Positions 1 to 9,372 of a DNA stretch of 64,000 bases are shown here, one piece after another. This DNA comes from DASQBT01 sp963746955. GTDB taxonomy: Bacteria; Pseudomonadota; Gammaproteobacteria; Burkholderiales; Thiobacillaceae. A program made the translations under genes and the position numbers. Location: NCBI GenBank assembly GCA_963746955.1, contig CAVVDR010000017.1:1-64000 (forward strand). Direction: 5' to 3'. The stretch's first letter is position 1. Each line of letters opens with the position of its first letter. The notes under the pieces are model-generated. The model was not told the origin of the DNA. It did not search any database and saw nothing but the letters and a program-made list of their open reading frames with translations.

Positions 1-14
1 CCCATGGCACGACC

Positions 15-907
15 TTAAGCCATTGCGCCGCGCGAGTGCAGGATCTTCGCGCGTGCGGCGTCGCGAGGAATGGTAAGGAGTTTGTGGTTTTTGGGTCGTC
101 GCTTGATGGCGTGGGGTTCGACTCGTCCGGGGCGGATCGGTAGTTTGAGCATGCTGATTGCGCCGGAAGATGAGCCGTCATGCTTCGGACGCCTGCGCCT
201 GCGCCAAAGCGCAGTTGTTGTTCGAAGGCGAGAAACAATTGCAGGGCTCCCTTGAAACTCAGCGAGCGGGCCGTGATGCCCGCGCCTGCTGCTGCGCGCG
301 TCATCAGCGCACACACCAGGTTGTAGGCCAGCAAGTAAACGGCGATTTCCTTGTCTATCATCGAAGGCGATTTGGCGCGCAGAATGTCCATGCCCATGTG
401 TGCCTTGATCGAACGCAGATCCACCTCGACCTGCCAGCGCCGGTTGTAGAGCTCATCGATCTCCACCGCGCTGACGAGCTTGGGGTCGGTGAAGGTCGTG
501 ACCAGGACGCGACCGGCGATCTCGGTCTCGCGCAGCGTCAGGCGTTCCGGCATGCGTGCATAGGTATCGGCGTCCATCCAGGCCGGACGCTGGGGGCGCA
601 TCCAGTCGACCAAATGGTCGCGCCGCCCCAGACGCTTACCCCGCCGAAAGTCGGTGATGCGGCGCTGATGCTGGCGGGTGACCAGATCGACACCGCGTTC
701 CACCAGCAGTGCGGCGGTAAAGTAGTTGCAGTGATAACGGTCGGCCAAGATGACGTCTGCGCGGTCAAGCTGCGGCATCAGCGTGCGAAACAAGGCTTGC
801 TCGCCGGTGTGTTTGCCGCGGCATGGCCCCAGCGCCCCCCCAGCACTGCGCCGCTGGAAAGCGAGATCAGCCCGACCAGCATCGCCAGGGGGAAGCCCAG
901 CCCCGGC
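15..907 (-). pseudogene. IS4 transposase, C-terminal half (copy A)
   Basis: This is the 3' part of an IS4-family DDE transposase. The translated minus strand matches copy B through the YREK region (YNRRWQVEVDLRS..K) to the C-terminus. A one-base loss near 165 relative to copy B breaks the frame, so the last ~40 codons are read in another frame; the end (..LHSRGAMA stop) lies at 15-17. Disruption by the ISAs1-type element plus this frameshift makes the gene non-functional. Confidence 0.8.
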
Positions 908-917
908 TTTGTACACC
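908..917. repeat. Left target duplication of the ISAs1-type element
   Basis: TTTGTACACC at 908-917 is repeated exactly at 2845-2854. The intact sequence in IS4 copy B (around 6490) shows a single related site, which supports a 10-bp target duplication. Confidence 0.85.
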
Positions 918-944
918 CACGGTAAATTTGTTCTCCCCGCGTGA

Positions 945-2749
945 TCATAGAGATTGTGGGCGAGTCGAGTTTTTGGTCATGCGGAGGTAGTCGAAGACCA
1001 GTCGAGTGTTACGGTGCAACTGGCGCATTTTTTCTGCGATGCTGGATTTCCGATCGGAGATGAACTGAATGGCACCGACGGCGAAGCGACGCAATCGGGA
1101 CACGTTTTCGGGGCCGTAGCCTGTGCGGATACGGCAGCGATCCTCATCGTAGTTCCAGTCGATGACATAGTGGCAGCGGTTTTCGATGGCCCAATGGCCG
1201 CGATTGGTAGCGAGGACGCGCTGTGGATTGGCTTGTTCTGGAGGGCGGCTGGTGATTCCCAAAGCAGATTCCGAGGTCAGCTTGCCGGTCTTTTTGTGAA
1301 GAACCTCCCGCTCAATCAAGAAGACTTGGCCGACATGAGGGAAGTCGAGGTGGGCATTGAGCGCCGCACTGCACCAGATGCGCCGGGTTTCGATTCGGCC
1401 GTGGTCGGGTGGCGAGACATCGACGAAATCCGGTGCCTGCCGATCATGGAACAGAAGCGCGATGTCCGTCTGGAGCGTCGCTTGATTGCCTTTGACCGTG
1501 AAGTGGTAATGCGCCTGACGCTGCACCAGATAGGTCGCCAGTTTGCGTTGCGTCAGCAGGGCATCGGCGGTGATGTCCTTGCCGGCGATGTCGATTCCAT
1601 CCAGCAGCGAAATGAACATCCCGATTTCATTGGTTTGCTTGGTTTCTTCCCCACCCGCTACGGGCAAAGTGCCGACTTTTTTTGGGTGTAGCACAAGGCG
1701 GTTTCATGCCCGACGACGCTCATGATGTGGGTTTGCTGTCCCTGTTCGTCGATGGCATTGCACATGGTCTTGCCATCGATAGCGAGGCTTTGGTCTTCCT
1801 GGCCGAAGGCCGCATTCCAGTGTTGGAGCGCACGGTCGAGCAGGGCCGGATCGACACGGACCAGTACATCACGAATGATGGTCTCGCTGGGGACGAGGTA
1901 ACGGCCCTGTTCGCGGCGACAGCCAAAGCGTTCACGGGCCTTGGCGCCAAGGTCGTCAGCCCATCCAGCGATGGCCTTGTAGCCGCGCATCCCGCACAAG
2001 ATTGCCCCAGCGGCGATTCCAAGCACCACAGGGAGTCGATGACGCCGGCCTTGGGCGCGGCGGGGATCGGGGATGTCGTTGAAGAAATTCGGCAGGCTGC
2101 GCATCTGTTCAGCGGTGAGCATGATCTTGGAGGCTCCTGTGAGTTGAAGCTGCGTTCGGTCGGGGTGAGTCAAGTGCGCCTGAGGATTGCGACATAGCGG
2201 ACGAACAAAGACTCGCTTGGGAGCGTCAGCGTCCGCGCTATAGCCGTCCCGGGTCCGTCGATACCCTTGGGTCAATCCCAGTTCAAGCCAGTTGGAGGCA
2301 CGATAGACGCCACCATGGAACCGGCGGGGGTCGACAAACGTCTCCAGTAGCAGCAACGGATGACCAAAGCGTGCCTGCCAATCACAGACAACCCGGCGTT
2401 CGGTCAGCGACAGGACGCGTGAACCGACGTTCGGCCGGTGCCAGTCGGGCAGAATCAAGAAGCGACTGTTGTTGGCGATCAGCTTGAGTCGCCCATACTG
2501 CAAGCGAAAGTTCCATCCGATCCAGCGATCACGAACGCCGCATTTCAGCGCCGCCGCCGACATGCTCAGTTGCGCCACCCATTGCTCGTGCCAGGTCGCA
2601 ACGTACCACACCGTCTCGCCAATCTTCGGTAGATCGCCAAGATAATGGTGGCGCGCCATCTGCTCTTGGTAGCGCGCCTCCTCGCTTCGCTCCACAGGAC
2701 GTACTTGGAGCTCACAGAGCACTTCGTTTGAGAATTCGTCCGATTCCAT
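945..2749 (-). CDS. DUF4338 (DruA-like)-ISAs1 fusion transposase, -1 frameshift
   Basis: Two overlapping minus-strand frames form one protein. The first (2749 to 1658) begins with a DUF4338/DruA-type domain (about residues 15-210; motifs HHYLGDLPKIGE, NNSRFLILPDWH, LETFVDPRRF). It then enters the ISAs1 N-terminal domain (FNDIPDPRRAQGRRH) and the first catalytic region (SLAIDGKT). The second frame (1694 to 945) carries the rest of the DDE domain (KGNQATLQTD, NRGHWAIENRCHYVIDW). The frames join cleanly at ..CYTQKK-VGTLPVAGG.. across a run of seven A, reading A_AAA_AAG in the zero frame, a classic bacterial -1 slippery heptamer. Either frameshifting is programmed or one A was lost. DUF4338 is the domain of the Druantia phage-defence protein DruA and is known in transposons; its role here is unknown. 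Confidence 0.75.
1676..1682 (-). other. A_AAA_AAG slippery heptamer
   Basis: On the minus strand the zero-frame codons are CAA AAA AAG. A -1 slip places AAA AAA in the P and A sites and continues as GTC GGC, which is the frame of the downstream half. A weak CCCG/CGGG stem follows about 11 bases later. A deletion in a longer A run would look the same. Confidence 0.5.
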
Positions 2750-2837
2750 TCCACGTTTTATACAGGGAATGTTTGACTATGTCCAGCTTGATCGGTTAAC
2801 CCGTTGGTTTCGAGAATGATTCTCGGGAGGACGAATT

Positions 2838-3328
2838 CACCCTGTTTGTACACCGCTTTGCGGATACGCCGACTGATTACCTTCGGTGTCGGGCATCGAG
2901 ATGGTGGTGCCATCCATGAGCTTGATCGAGCGGCCTCGCCATTTCCATTCTGCTGGGCTCGTCCGCTCCAGCGTTTCGCCCACGCTCATGGCGAGCCGTG
3001 AAATCAGCCCCAGCGGCAAGCGCTGCCGCGCCTTGCAGTAGGGTCCGCTGTTCAGGCTGCACGCCGTCTGACCCCGTGCGGTTCGCTCGCTCAAGTGCCG
3101 GGCGACTGCATCCTGGCATGCCCCATCGGGGCTCAGCGCCTGCCCGATAAAGAGCCCCAGGGTAGTCAGCGGCGGATAGATGCGCTCACGAACAGCGCCG
3201 ACCTCCTCTTCAACCAGCGTTCGCAGGACACTGCTTGGCAACACCGCGCCCAAAGCGCGGGTCGGCTGATCGCCAAACTGCCGCCGGAATTGTTCCACCC
3301 CTCGTTGCAGGCGTTTTTTTGGTAGCAT
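2838..3328 (-). pseudogene. IS4 transposase, N-terminal half (copy A)
   Basis: The translation starts MLPKKRLQRGVEQFRRQFG and runs to the first catalytic region (IKLMDGTTISMPDTEGN), where the ISAs1-type element interrupts it after ..SGVQ. IS4-family DDE transposases excise and insert the element. The partner half is at 15-907. The start codon is preceded by aggaggatcagcc, a good ribosome-binding site shared with copy B. Confidence 0.85.
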
Positions 3329-3453
3329 CCACCATGGCTGATCCTCCTGTTATCGAACGTGACTTCAGATACCACGATCTTAGCAGCGAGGCTCTCAGCC
3401 AGCATTTCTTTGCGATGCCAGCAACACGCTGCGGGCTTAAGGTAGTGCCATGG

Positions 3454-3663
3454 AGGTCGGACCCCTTGGGGAAGAGAATCAAACCAAGCCTGCGCCTTTA
3501 GATCCAGAACCCGGTCTTCCGGCTTTTCGGTGGCACGTTGGGTAGCCCATCGGCCTTTGTCAGGCGATGCGCTTGCTTGATCAACTTGCTCATTTCGCTT
3601 GCCGGCCCGATCCAGGTTCTGCAAGAACAAGGAAGCGGCATGCTCGTCCACAGGGCTTTTCAT
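3454..3663 (-). pseudogene. 5' fragment of an unknown gene cut by IS4 copy A
   Basis: Reading in from ATG at 3663, about 70 codons (starting MKSPVDEHAASLF) are open up to the IS4 terminal repeat at 3453, where the native frame ends (..WFDSLPQGVRP). The 3' part would lie left of the window. The fragment matches nothing I recognise. Upstream in-frame starts at 3681 (ATG) and 3693 (TTG) are also possible. Confidence 0.5.
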
Positions 3664-3693
3664 TGAGAAGTTCCCGAACATTTCGACGCTCAA

Positions 3694-4156
3694 ATATCTT
3701 GATTAAGTCCTGATATGCAACATGCATGCCTCCTATGGCCACCGCTCGATTCGGCCACTTTGTCAATCCGGAATATGGAGCAGATGTTGGCTTCTCAACG
3801 AGTCGCTAATTTCTTCGTCCAGATTCCAACCATACTTCTCGGCGCGGCGGTCCATGCCCGCTCGAATCGGATTACCTCCCCCATCCCGCACCGGTGCGCG
3901 TAGGTGTGCTCAGTCACGGCCGCATCATGGTTTTTGGCGTTCTCTCGGGCGCAGTTTAGGGTCGGCTTTGACTTGGCAGCAAAACGATGTCAAGCCCATT
4001 CGCAGATATCTTTATGGCATGACTAATGCATCTTAAATTACACAAGATAAAACATTGGGCAGAAATGAACTCCAAACAGATCCTAGCGGCAGTTGCCTTC
4101 ATCGCCGCTGCGATGGCAAGTCAGTCGGCCCCGAAGGAAAAACCGACAAGCTCTCT
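3694..4156. other. No convincing gene
   Basis: Short overlapping plus-strand frames exist (3715-4036) but lack ribosome-binding sites and recognisable domains. The stretch probably holds the promoter of the diguanylate cyclase gene and IS-scarred sequence. Confidence 0.4.
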
Positions 4157-5056
4157 ATGCAAGAGACAATATTTATGAAATCAAAAGATTTGAAAAAAAC
4201 CGCGCCCGCCAAGAGAGTTTCGCTCAGGCGTACGCTTAACAAAAACAAGAAAATCGAAAAAACTGTCAAACAGGCTGCAAGCGAATTCACTTCGATAAAT
4301 GAAGTTCTACAGCAGGGGGTAAAAGCCAATATCCCTGTTCGGGCCGTCGAAGAGGCTATCATTCAGATCGAAGGTGTCGCGCACGAAGTGGCGGGAGCCG
4401 CAAACGATTTGCATCAGGTTAACATCGCACTCGCCCAGGAGTTGGCTGAACGAGTAGTCATCGAATCCGAACTCGTCGACACGAAGACCGATCTGGCCGA
4501 AGTGCGCGACGATTTATCGAAATCCCGGGCCAAAGAGGAAGAAACACGAAAGATTTCGCTTCAGGATGCACTCACAGGCCTTCCGAATCGTGTGTCATTT
4601 GAACAGCATCTGGACCAGGGGTTGAGTCAGGCAAAACGGCATGGTTGGGGACTTGCCGTCCTGTTTATTGACATCGACAAATTCAAGAGCATTAACGACT
4701 CTTATGGTCATGGTCTGGGAGACAAGGTGTTGCTCATGGTGGCCAACCGTTTACGGTCGTTTGTCCGCGGCGAAGACACGGTCAGCCGCTGGGGAGGGGA
4801 CGAGTTTGTGTGCCTATTAATGGAAGTCAAGCAAGAAGCCGATGTGACTCGCCTTGCGGAGAAGATCGTTAATCAGATTGCCGCGGCCTGCGAGTTTGAT
4901 GGGATTGTTCTTTCGACAAGCGCCAGTATCGGTATTGCCATCTATCCCGCCGATGGAGAAACGGCTGACATCCTTTTCAAAAATGCCGATACGGCAATGC
5001 TTAAGGCTAAGGGAACTGAGAAGAGAGTTGTGCTGTTCCGCGAATGCGCTTTTTGA
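4157..5056 (+). CDS. GGDEF diguanylate cyclase with N-terminal coiled coil
   Basis: This enzyme should make the second messenger c-di-GMP from two GTP in the cytoplasm. The C-terminal ~165 residues are a GGDEF domain: DALTGLPNR, FIDIDKFKSINDSYGHGLGD and the GGDEF active site at about residue 213. An RxxD product-inhibition site (R204, D207) lies five residues upstream, so both catalysis and feedback look intact. The N-terminal ~130 residues are charged and helical, with no membrane segment or known sensor. ATG at 4157 is chosen; ATG at 4178 and an extension to 4055 are in frame. It is isolated from other signalling genes and less GC-rich than its neighbours. Confidence 0.9.
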   Translation: MQETIFMKSKDLKKTAPAKRVSLRRTLNKNKKIEKTVKQAASEFTSINEVLQQGVKANIPVRAVEEAIIQIEGVAHEVAGAANDLHQVNIALAQELAERVVIESELVDTKTDLAEVRDDLSKSRAKEEETRKISLQDALTGLPNRVSFEQHLDQGLSQAKRHGWGLAVLFIDIDKFKSINDSYGHGLGDKVLLMVANRLRSFVRGEDTVSRWGGDEFVCLLMEVKQEADVTRLAEKIVNQIAAACEFDGIVLSTSASIGIAIYPADGETADILFKNADTAMLKAKGTEKRVVLFRECAF

Positions 5057-5236
5057 CCGATCCGTGACATCTGCATCATCATTGCATAAGGATTCCCTTC
5101 AGCCTTGCGCATAGAACTTCCATGAACATAGGCACGGGCTAACATCGCGTGCAGCAGACCAGCTTCGCTGCGCTCGCTGGCGGCTGACGCCTACATCAGA
5201 CCGCATCGGCACATACAAACTGCAAGGAGTCCAGAC

Positions 5237-5368
5237 ATGACAAAGCCGGTACTTGCTCCTGCGTTCTACCAAGTTGCCTGGGTCGTCAGAGACATCGTGG
5301 CAGCCGAGAGGTTTTTCGTTGAAACTATGGGAATTAGCCGCTTGTTGCGACGCAGGTGCCGGACTTGA
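5237..5368 (+). pseudogene. Truncated VOC (glyoxalase-like) protein, N-terminal end
   Basis: After a good ribosome-binding site (aaggag at 5224), 43 codons resemble the first strand-helix unit of vicinal-oxygen-chelate proteins (FYQVAWVVRDIVAAERFFVETMGI). The frame stops at 5366-5368. Family members are normally 120 residues or more, so this is a 3'-truncated remnant. Confidence 0.5.
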
Positions 5369-5387
5369 TGTGAGAGCGTGACAACCT

Positions 5388-5822
5388 ATGGGAATATCGT
5401 GCCGCATGTTTCTGCTCGACACGGACGACAGTCTGTATCGCCTGCCCAGTGCCAAGTTCGACCAGATGCTCCGAGAGCCGACGAGCTATCGCTTCACCCG
5501 TTTTTCTGGGGCTCGGGTACGTATGACAGACGTCGCCGTAGAGCTTCTTGACCGTCGGCCGATTCGCGTCGTTTGGATCACGTTCGGTTTTCTCACCTTT
5601 GATGACGAAGGATACTTTGACGCCAGCACCTTTGACCTCCATCAACGTGCCCGTGCAGAGTTGGCGTGGGCGTTGCCGACCAAGGAGCCTAAAGGCGCAG
5701 GGATAGTCGTCGATGCGGCCATTCGCTTTGTTGCCCAAGGAGGTCGCTGGACGCCATCAAGAACCTTGCAGCGACTTATTGACGCGGCAGCGCTGGAGCA
5801 AGTGAAATGCACGCGGCTTTAG
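5388..5822 (+). CDS. Conserved hypothetical protein, about 139-144 aa
   Basis: The product reads like a real, acidic, soluble protein (FLLDTDDSLYRLPSAKFDQML, then DVAVELLDRRPIRVVWITFGFLTFDDEG). I know no function. It has no signal peptide or membrane segment. ATG at 5388 or 5406 could be the start. It lies just before IS4 copy B and just after the VOC remnant. The minus-strand frame across 5334-5738 is taken as its shadow. Confidence 0.5.
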   Translation: MGISCRMFLLDTDDSLYRLPSAKFDQMLREPTSYRFTRFSGARVRMTDVAVELLDRRPIRVVWITFGFLTFDDEGYFDASTFDLHQRARAELAWALPTKEPKGAGIVVDAAIRFVAQGGRWTPSRTLQRLIDAAALEQVKCTRL

Positions 5823-5886
5823 TTCTGTCGTAATCGGCCTACCCTTATCAGCCCGCAGCACAATCAGACTCCCATCAACCGCGAGG

Positions 5887-7395
5887 ATGGCACTACCTTA
5901 AGCCGCAGCGTGTGCTGGCATCGCAAAGAAATGATGGCTGAGAGCCGCGCTTGCTAAGATCGTGGTGTCTGATGTCACGTTCGATAAGAGGAGGATCAGC
6001 TATGGTGGATGCTACCAAAAAAACGCCTGCAACGAGGGGTGGAACAATTCCGGCGGCAGTTTGGCGATCAGCCGACCCGCGCTTTGGGCGCGGTGTTGCC
6101 AAGTAGTGTCCTGCGAACGCTGGTTGAAGAGGAGGTCGGCGCTGTTCGTGAGCGCATCTATCCGCCGCTAGACGACGCTGGGGCTCTTTATCGGGCAGGC
6201 GCTGAGCCCCGATGGGGCATGCCAGGATGCAGTGCCCGACGTTTGAGCGAGCGAACCGCACGGGGTCAGACGGCGTGCAGCCTGAACAGCGGACCCTACT
6301 GCAAGGCGCGGCAGCGCTTGCCGCTGGGGTTGATTTCACGGCTCGCCGTGAGCGTGGGCGAAGCGCTGGAGCGGAGCGAGCCCACCGGATTGGAAATGGC
6401 GAGGCCGCTCGATCAAGCTCATGGATGGCACCACGATCTCGATGCCCGACACCGAAGGAAATCAGTCGGCCTATCCGCAAAGCGGCGTGCAAAAACCGGG
6501 GCTGGGCTTCCCGCTGGCGATGCTGGTCGGGCTGATCTCGCTCTCCAGCGGGGCAGTGCTGGGTTGGGCGCTGGGGCCCTGCCGCGGCAAACACACCGGC
6601 GAGCAAGCCTTGTTTCGCACGCTGATGCCGCAGCTTGACCGCGCAGACGTCATCTTGGCCGACCGTTATCACTGCAACTACTTACCGCCGCACTGCTGGT
6701 GGAACGCGGTGTCGATCTGGTCACCCGCCAGCATCAGCGCCGCATCACCGACTTTCGGCGGGGTAAGCGTCTGGGGCGGCGCGACATTTGGTTGACTGGA
6801 TGCGCCCCCAGCGTCCGGCCTGGATGGACGCCGATACCTATGCCGCATGCCGGAGCGCCTGACGCTGCGCGAGACCGAGATCGCCGGTCGCGTCCTGGTC
6901 ACGACCTTGACCGACCCAAGCTCGTCAGCGCGGCGGAGATCGATGAGCTCTACAACCGGCGCTGGCAGGTTGAGGTGGATCTGCGTTCGATCAAGGCACA
7001 CATGGGCATGGACATTCTGCGCGCCAAGTCGCCTTCGATGATAGACAAGGAAATCGCCGTTTACTTGCTGGCCTACAACCTGGTGTGTGCGCTGATGACG
7101 CGCGCAGCAGCAGGCGCGGGCATCACGGCCCGCTCGCTGAGTTTCAAGGGAACCGTGCAATTGTTTCTCGCCTTCGAACAACAACTGCGCTTTGGCGCAG
7201 GCGCAGGCGTCCGAAGCATGACGGCTCATCTGCTCGGCGCAATCAGCATGCTCAAACTACCGATCCGCCCCGGACGAGTCGAACCCCACGCCATCAAGCG
7301 ACGACCCAAAAACCACAAACTCCTTACCATTCCTCGCGACGCCGCACGCGCGAAGATCCTGCACTGCGCGGCGCAATAACTTAAGGTAGTGCCAT
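5887..7395 (+). mobile_element. IS4-family insertion sequence, copy B (decayed)
   Basis: The ends are the same inverted repeat as copy A: ATGGCACTACCTTAAG at 5887-5902 and its reverse complement at 7380-7395. It is about 1.5 kb and contains only the transposase. No matching target duplication is visible at its flanks. Its right end stops just before the ribosome-binding site of the short integrase at 7407. Confidence 0.85.
6009..7379 (+). pseudogene. IS4 transposase with frameshifts (copy B)
   Basis: A single IS4 transposase is recoverable only by moving between frames: the N-terminal part from ATG 6009 (MLPKKRLQRG), the catalytic core from about 6421 (MDGTTISMPD, DRADVILADRYH), and the C-terminal part from about 6900 to 7379 (YNRRWQVEVDLRS). 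Single-base differences from copy A near 6170-6200, 6400 and 6780-6860 account for the breaks. It can no longer move itself. Confidence 0.85.
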
Positions 7396-7406
7396 GGGAG
7401 TCTGAC

Positions 7407-7976
7407 ATGGAATCCAATCAAACTCAGGAACCGTGGAACAAAGGCAAGCTGGTCGGCCAAAAACCACCACTCAAGCCGAAGGACATCTGGGCCATCCGGA
7501 TCCACCTCCAAAACGAACACCAGGTTCGCGACCTGGCCATGTTCAACCTGGCGATCGACAGCAAGCTGCGTGGCTGCGATCTTGTCAATCTACATGTTCG
7601 GGATGTGACGCACGGCAACCAGATATTGCCCCGAGCCATGGTCGTGCAGCGAAAGACCCAACGTCCGGTGCAGTTCGAATTGACCGATCCGACCCGGTCT
7701 GCCGTCTCGGCATGGATCGAAATGGCGAATTTGAGGCCAGAACAGTATCTGTTCCCCAGCCGCCTGGCGAAATCGCCTCATGTTTCTACCCGCCAGTATG
7801 CCCGGATCGTGCATCAGTGGGTTGCAGCCATCGGCCTCGACTCGACGGCCTATGGCACGCACACCATGCGACGGACCAAGGCGACGCTGATCTATAAGCG
7901 AACCAAGAATTTGCGCGCCGTTCAGCTACTGCTTGGGCATAGGCTTGAGAGCACCGTCAGATATTGTGGGCAGTAG
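7407..7976 (+). CDS. Short tyrosine integrase, tail replaced by RIT element end
   Basis: This is a compact tyrosine recombinase catalytic domain of about 190 residues without a core-binding domain. The catalytic set is readable: R55 (KLRGCDL), H152/R155 (HTMRR), H178 (LLGH) and Y186 (STVRY). Directly after the tyrosine codon the sequence becomes the RIT terminal repeat and the frame ends Cys-Gly-Gln-stop, so the usual C-terminal tail is missing. ATG 7407 follows a ggagt ribosome-binding site; the related minus-strand copy starts at the equivalent base. IS4 copy B lies directly upstream. Activity is doubtful. Confidence 0.8.
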   Translation: MESNQTQEPWNKGKLVGQKPPLKPKDIWAIRIHLQNEHQVRDLAMFNLAIDSKLRGCDLVNLHVRDVTHGNQILPRAMVVQRKTQRPVQFELTDPTRSAVSAWIEMANLRPEQYLFPSRLAKSPHVSTRQYARIVHQWVAAIGLDSTAYGTHTMRRTKATLIYKRTKNLRAVQLLLGHRLESTVRYCGQ

Positions 7977-7989
7977 ATTGTTATGTGCA
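7965..7989 (+). repeat. Left terminal inverted repeat of the RIT element
   Basis: The first bases read TGTGGGcAGTA and the last TTATGTGCA. Compared with the reverse complement of 11468-11492, 21 of 25 bases agree. The preceding AGATAT is shared by both ends but is also the native integrase sequence. Confidence 0.8.
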
Positions 7990-8050
7990 CCGTTGCGGGT
8001 ATGTACCGTACGTACAAGGCGTCAGCGTTGGATCGCTGTACATAAAGTTT

Positions 8051-8106
8051 CATGATCGATCTCCCGGCGGCCATCGGCGCCGCCCTCTTCGAGGAGATCG
8101 ATCATG
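8051..8106 (+). promoter_or_regulatory. Hairpin covering the ribosome-binding site and start codon of ritA
   Basis: CATGATCGATCTCC (8051-8064) and GGAGATCGATCATG (8093-8106) are perfect 14-base inverted repeats. The right arm contains both the GGAG ribosome-binding site and the ATG of ritA (8104-8106). A second stem, GGCGGC/GCCGCC (8066-8071, 8079-8084), nests inside. In mRNA this would bury the start site. Inference: it keeps recombinase translation low, especially on transcripts reading in from outside. A DNA-binding palindrome is an alternative. Confidence 0.65.
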
Positions 8107-9372
8107 GATTCATCCGGGTTTCGGGCCGCATCCAACCGAACGCTTGATCAGCTTGTTGCACACGCCTTGGGGGAGCTGGAGAAGCTTCGCTACGGCGGAC
8201 GATCGCTGAGGCGGTATCGCACGGTTTGGGGGCACCTCGTGACGTTCGCTCACGAGTTGAATATGGGAGATGACTACTCGGAGGACTTGGTGGCGCGTTT
8301 CGTGGCCGCGTTCCGAGTCCGGGATGGTGAGCGCGCCCAAGCGAATGAGGAATGGCGACGGCATGTCGCGTTTCTAGTCAAGGTACTGGGAGACTTTGCG
8401 CGAGACGGGCGCATTGAGCGCACGGTCGTTGATGTTCAACAGCTTCAGGTTCCAGCGGCCATGAAGAAGGTGCTGCGCGACTACGAACAGTACGGCCGCG
8501 AGCGGCTTCATCTTCGGCTGTCGACGCTTCGCGAGCGGACTCGAGAGATCGCGAAATTCATGGATTTCCTAGGCTCGATAAATGTTACGACCTTGGATCA
8601 ACTGCAGCCGGCCGATATCACCGCATTCATAACTTCCTGGCACCATCTGAAAGCCAAGACTGTTTCGAGAATCGTGTCCGATGTTCGGTGCTTTCTGCAG
8701 TTTCTTCTCCTGCGTGGGATATTGCAGCGGGACCTCAGCGAAGTCCTGCCCAAGGTCCGGGTTCCGCGGGATTCCACGATCCCGTCGGTCTGGGACCCGG
8801 AACTCGTTGTGAGGCTTCTGGAAGTCGTCGATCGCAGCTCCCCCAGAGGAAAGCGAGACTACGCGATCCTCCTGCTCGCATGTCGCTTGGGATTGCGATT
8901 GGGCGATATCCGAACGCTGCGGCTCGATGACCTCAAGTGGGATACGGCCGCCATTGAGATCACGCAATCGAAGACCCGTACCCCGTTGTGCTTGCCAATG
9001 ACGGAGGAACTTGGCGAGGCACTGATCGACTATCTGAAGTCCGGCCGCCCCCAGACGGCTTATCGCGAATTGTTCCTCAAAGCCCAACCACCCTTCACGC
9101 CATTCGCGGAGAACACGCGTTTACATCACATCGTCAAGTACTGGCGGGAACTCGCTGGAATTCGGTTCCGGAGCAAACAGCACTGCGGCCTGCACTCGCT
9201 GCGCCATACCTTGGCGACGAAACTGCTGCGCGAGGAAACACCGATCCACGTCATCTCGGAGATCCTCGGGCACGCGACGACGGCATCGACGATGATTTAC
9301 GCGAAAGCCGACGTTGAGTCGCTGCGTAGTGCCGCGTTGAATACCGAGGAGGAGGTGCGTGATGGCGATTAG
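8104..9372 (+). CDS. ritA: Tyrosine recombinase RitA of the RIT element
   Basis: This 422-residue recombinase has an N-terminal SAM-like DNA-binding region (about 1-215) and a catalytic domain. The catalytic residues are R265 (GLRLGD), K290, H364/R367 (HSLRH), H390 (ILGH) and Y399 (MIYAKAD). It should cut and rejoin DNA at the element ends through a phosphotyrosine intermediate. Its start codon lies inside a strong hairpin. The 3' end overlaps ritB by 11 bases, so translation is probably coupled. Confidence 0.85.
   Translation: MDSSGFRAASNRTLDQLVAHALGELEKLRYGGRSLRRYRTVWGHLVTFAHELNMGDDYSEDLVARFVAAFRVRDGERAQANEEWRRHVAFLVKVLGDFARDGRIERTVVDVQQLQVPAAMKKVLRDYEQYGRERLHLRLSTLRERTREIAKFMDFLGSINVTTLDQLQPADITAFITSWHHLKAKTVSRIVSDVRCFLQFLLLRGILQRDLSEVLPKVRVPRDSTIPSVWDPELVVRLLEVVDRSSPRGKRDYAILLLACRLGLRLGDIRTLRLDDLKWDTAAIEITQSKTRTPLCLPMTEELGEALIDYLKSGRPQTAYRELFLKAQPPFTPFAENTRLHHIVKYWRELAGIRFRSKQHCGLHSLRHTLATKLLREETPIHVISEILGHATTASTMIYAKADVESLRSAALNTEEEVRDGD

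Larger units (their letters stand above)
918..2844 (-). mobile_element. ISAs1-type insertion sequence with DruA-domain transposase
   Basis: A 1927-bp element lies between the two TTTGTACACC repeats. The outer 18 bases of each end form an imperfect inverted repeat (CACGGTAAATTTGTTCTC at left, CAGGGTGAATTCGTCCTC at right, 14 of 18 identical). It carries one transposase gene split over two frames. It sits inside IS4 copy A, so it arrived later. A 10-bp duplication fits what is known for ISAs1-group elements. Confidence 0.85.
2..3453 (-). mobile_element. IS4-family insertion sequence, copy A, split by another IS
   Basis: The ends are an inverted repeat: bases 2-19 match the reverse complement of 3436-3453 (ccATGGCACTACCTTAAG, one mismatch). 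The N-terminal half of an IS4 transposase lies at 2838-3328 and the C-terminal half at 15-907, both on the minus strand, separated by the ISAs1-type insertion at 918-2844. A second copy at 5887-7395 shows the uninterrupted order. No target duplication can be read because the left flank lies outside the window. The element interrupts a minus-strand gene whose 5' end remains at 3454-3663. Confidence 0.85.

Noticed and set aside
5334..5738. Minus-strand 134-codon frame
   Set aside because: The plus-strand frame on the same DNA reads far more like a real protein.
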